Source: an uncultured Bacteroidota bacterium | Lineage (GTDB): Bacteria > Bacteroidota > Bacteroidia > Bacteroidales > P3 | Length of the DNA stretch: 64,000 bases | Reading direction: 5' to 3' | NCBI GenBank assembly: GCA_902790215.1 | Contig: CADAQX010000001.1 | Location: forward strand, 150,808-214,807 | In this document: positions 61,971 through 64,000 of the stretch, piece by piece | How the letters are laid out: every line of letters starts with the position of its first letter | Numbering within the stretch: position 1 is the first letter of the stretch | Made by a program: the position numbers and the translations under genes | Notes under the pieces: model-generated | Databases searched by the model: none | What the model was told of the DNA's origin: nothing | The model's input: the letters and a program-made list of their open reading frames with translations, nothing else

Positions 61971-62120
61971 ATGAAAGAAATGACAAACAAAATGAAAGCT
62001 ATGTATGTAGCACCTGTGGTTGAGTTGATGAACGCTCGCGTTGAGCGCGGTTTCGAGGCTTCACTGCCGACTTCCTCCATCGAAAATGGCACCGGTGGCC
62101 CCGTTTATGAACTTGACTAA
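61971..62120 (+). CDS. 49-residue small protein upstream of the lipoprotein
   Basis: Starts MKEMTNKMKAMYVAPVVELM and ends TGGPVYELD. The pattern Y.AP.VE....R.E.GF.AS followed by a Gly/Ser-rich tail resembles short Bacteroidota proteins of unknown function. No signal peptide. 51 bp ahead of the 541-residue lipoprotein gene and under the same promoter. Codon use is like that of the lipoprotein. Confidence 0.65.
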   Translation: MKEMTNKMKAMYVAPVVELMNARVERGFEASLPTSSIENGTGGPVYELD

Positions 62121-62171
62121 AAAAGGTACATTAATTACCAAAGTAAAACTAAAATCAAGTCGAAAGAGAAA

Positions 62172-63797
62172 ATGAAAAAACTTTCAGTTTACATTATGGC
62201 TATCGCCTCTATGGGCATAGCAATGACATCCTGTAACAAAGAAGAGAACACTGTAGCAGAGCCTATCACTGTTTCTCTTGAAGAAAACGAAATCCTCAAC
62301 GATGCAAAAGTCCATCAGGTGGGTGAGACTTATACCTACTACTGGGACGAGGGTGACAAAATTAGATTCATTGACCAGAATGGCTATGCTGCCATTTTTG
62401 AGGCAGTCAGAATGGCTCCTCGCGCTGAATTTGATTTTGTTCAGAATGTGAATACCAGTCGTCCTTTTGATCGTTCCAATGGCCCCATCGTTGGTATCTA
62501 TCCTTGGAATGTTGGTGTAAATGCTGGCGCATTTACAATGCCTAAGGTTCAGAACAGTGTGGCTGGTGAGCTTTACAAAGACTTCCCGCTGTATGCTGAA
62601 CAGCCCCTGAATCCTGGTTATGAATTCAAAAATCTTTGCGGTGTTGCAAAGATCGTTGTTAGCGGTGATGTTGCTATTGATAGCATTTCTGTTACCACCG
62701 ATCAGGTTATCAACGGTGAATTCCGCATCGATATGACCGATCCCAACAATCCCGTAATCTCCCCTGTTCAGCCCAATGGCCATGGCACCAAGACCATCAC
62801 CCTGAAAGTCGAAAATCCTGAAGTGCCTGCTGCAAAAGCTTACAAAATTGCAATGCCTCCCGCTGAATACAAAACTTTTGTTATTACTTTCTACGCTGGA
62901 AACACTCAGTTTGTTAAACGTTATCAGAATATTAGCATTATCCGTACTGCTTATACCACTCTTAACATCAATACTCCGCTTTCCGGTGCAAACTTCAGCG
63001 CCAACCCTGTTGGTACCATTAATGGTGCTTTCTCCGTCAGCGCTAGCCAGACTGTCCGCTTTGCAAAGGGTAACCTTCAGTATGTTGCAGTAAAAGGCCA
63101 TCCTTTCTGGCACATTGCTGACAACCAGTGGGATTACTTAGATGTTATCAACCAGAGACAAGGTTATGGTGGAGATCGTGACCTCATTTCTTGGGGTGCT
63201 AACCGTTATAATGTTGCCAATAATGATGTTGCTGGTAACACTGGTAACCGCTATGCTATCTGGAACAGAGTTGGTACATATAACTATCTCCCCGGCACAG
63301 ATGATTTGGCTGGCATCAACGAATGGGGTAACAACGCAATTGAGAACGGTGGCAACGCTGCAAATCTGTGGCGCACCCTTACCGCTGCTGAATGGGATTA
63401 CCTCCTGAACACCCGTAGCGGTGACCGTTTCCTCAATGCTGAGCTGACCATCGGAGGCATGACTGTTAAAGGTCTCATCATCTTCCCCGACGGCTACAGC
63501 ACCAACTATGCTGGAGTTAACAATGCCACCGAGGCTTCTGTTGCCATTGCTATGAGCGATTGGTTCAATATGGAAGCCGACGGTTGTGTCTTCCTGCCCA
63601 TCAACACCTATGGTAGAGATGTTAATGCTCAGGCTCACTTCCCCGAGAATAGCGGCTCTATGAGCTATTACTGGACTGCTACTCCCGATAGCGATACCGA
63701 AGCCAATGCTATTAAGCTCTCCAAGACCACCGGCATGAACGCTGAAGTTATCGCAAAACGCTGCGGTGCTTTCATCCGTCTTGTCCAGAACATCTAA
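62172..63797 (+). CDS. Large lipoprotein with fimbrillin-like N-terminal part
   Basis: 541 residues. The lipoprotein signal ends GIAMTSCNKEE. Residues about 30-270 have the fimbrillin-like pattern (YTYYWDEGDKIRFIDQNG, CGVAKIVVSGDVAIDSISVT). From about 280 comes a domain common in Prevotella/Bacteroidales surface proteins (QTVRFAKGNLQY, FWHIADNQWDYLDVIN, LWRTLTAAEWDYLLNTRSGD, GLIIFPDGYSTN, YYWTATPDSD). Surface exposure is likely. Codons end in T more often (GCT, GGT) than in the rest of the window, suggesting high expression or another origin. Terminator at 63814. Confidence 0.75.
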   Translation: MKKLSVYIMAIASMGIAMTSCNKEENTVAEPITVSLEENEILNDAKVHQVGETYTYYWDEGDKIRFIDQNGYAAIFEAVRMAPRAEFDFVQNVNTSRPFDRSNGPIVGIYPWNVGVNAGAFTMPKVQNSVAGELYKDFPLYAEQPLNPGYEFKNLCGVAKIVVSGDVAIDSISVTTDQVINGEFRIDMTDPNNPVISPVQPNGHGTKTITLKVENPEVPAAKAYKIAMPPAEYKTFVITFYAGNTQFVKRYQNISIIRTAYTTLNINTPLSGANFSANPVGTINGAFSVSASQTVRFAKGNLQYVAVKGHPFWHIADNQWDYLDVINQRQGYGGDRDLISWGANRYNVANNDVAGNTGNRYAIWNRVGTYNYLPGTDDLAGINEWGNNAIENGGNAANLWRTLTAAEWDYLLNTRSGDRFLNAELTIGGMTVKGLIIFPDGYSTNYAGVNNATEASVAIAMSDWFNMEADGCVFLPINTYGRDVNAQAHFPENSGSMSYYWTATPDSDTEANAIKLSKTTGMNAEVIAKRCGAFIRLVQNI

Positions 63798-63813
63798 TTT
63801 TTAGATTTCTAAT

Positions 63814-63850
63814 AAAAAAATGGTGACAAATAATTGTCACCATTTTTTTT
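63814..63850 (+). terminator. Perfect bidirectional terminator after the lipoprotein
   Basis: TGGTGACAA (63821-63829) pairs with TTGTCACCA (63834-63842) around ATAA, flanked by runs of A and T. Confidence 0.92.
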
Positions 63851-63906
63851 GTTTACTCCCAGAAAACACTACAATGAACCTTGAAGGCAAGCTTGATATA
63901 CAAAAA

Positions 63907-63952
63907 GAGGGTGTCCCATAAGTTTTGGGGCACTCTCTTTTTTTTGCAAAAA
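63907..63952. repeat. Hairpin matching the repeat at 31365, possible mobile-element end
   Basis: AGAGGGTGTCCC...GGGGCACTCTCT followed by T8. Reverse orientation of the hairpin at 31365-31404. A new promoter follows at 63989. Confidence 0.5.
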
Positions 63953-63988
63953 GTTGCAGTTTTATTTTGCCATGTCGGATATTTTTCG

Positions 63989-63996
63989 TATCTTTG
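63989..63996 (+). promoter_or_regulatory. -7 promoter element for a gene beyond the window
   Basis: TATCTTTG followed by CATT at the very end; its gene lies outside. Confidence 0.65.
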
Positions 63997-64000
63997 CATT

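Overview
The window is a 64 kb stretch of a Bacteroidales-type genome (phylum Bacteroidota), probably a gut or rumen commensal. The evidence is the recurrent TAnnTTTG -7 promoter element (16 clear cases), two proteins with type IX secretion (T9SS) C-terminal sorting domains, a Bacteroidota-type RNA polymerase omega subunit, a SusC-like outer-membrane barrel, and the bamD-rpoZ-coaBC gene order. Most of the window is GC-rich housekeeping sequence. The stretch at 5.7-12.3 kb is visibly AT-richer and looks acquired.

Layout. 0-5.6 kb: a partial B12-binding radical SAM enzyme, a TPR protein, a small lipoprotein, a 55-residue 2x[4Fe-4S] ferredoxin, a DUF3667 membrane protein and a nucleoside-recognition (GATE) transporter-like protein. 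5.7-12.3 kb, all on the minus strand: a cluster that reads as effector/immunity pairs. It holds a lysozyme-like muramidase and a SleB-like cell-wall hydrolase. Both lack signal peptides and share a short N-terminal motif, and each is followed by genes for exported proteins. A decayed third pair and an unrecognised 565-residue protein lie in the same array. 12.4-20.6 kb: a porin, a CPA2 antiporter, an S41 C-terminal processing protease, an O-antigen ligase and an M16 peptidase. 20.6-31.3 kb, minus strand: a GH29 alpha-L-fucosidase, a Wzx/Wzy/Wzz-like O-antigen assembly operon, a lipid A block (LysM protein, lpxC, lpxA) and guaA.

32.2-38.4 kb: a 2054-residue modular T9SS surface protein. 38.5-46.1 kb: bamD-rpoZ-coaBC, a lytic transglycosylase, uvrA and a DUF819 protein. 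46.3-56 kb: a C10 cysteine peptidase with a T9SS tail, a LolA-like protein, a predicted outer-membrane protein, DUF975, a MATE transporter and a SusC-like barrel, then tRNA-Gln(CTG). 56.3-60.7 kb: a probable fucose operon (nucleotidylyltransferase-GHMP kinase fusion, FucP-like permease, mutarotase, amidohydrolase lipoprotein). 61.2-64 kb: a membrane protein, a 49-residue small protein and a large lipoprotein.

Four intergenic regions (22.0-22.8, 31.3-32.2, 48.5-49.1 and 60.7-61.2 kb) contain no convincing gene. They carry copies of the same dispersed repeat, three of them beside a second element with CCCAAATCGGTC-type inverted ends. Heptamer repeats (AAAATTG/TTCTCAA type) pepper other gaps and in one case lie inside a coding sequence.

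The most interesting candidates are the effector/immunity island with its decayed duplicate, the nucleotidylyltransferase-GHMP kinase fusion in a fucose setting, and the dispersed repeat families.
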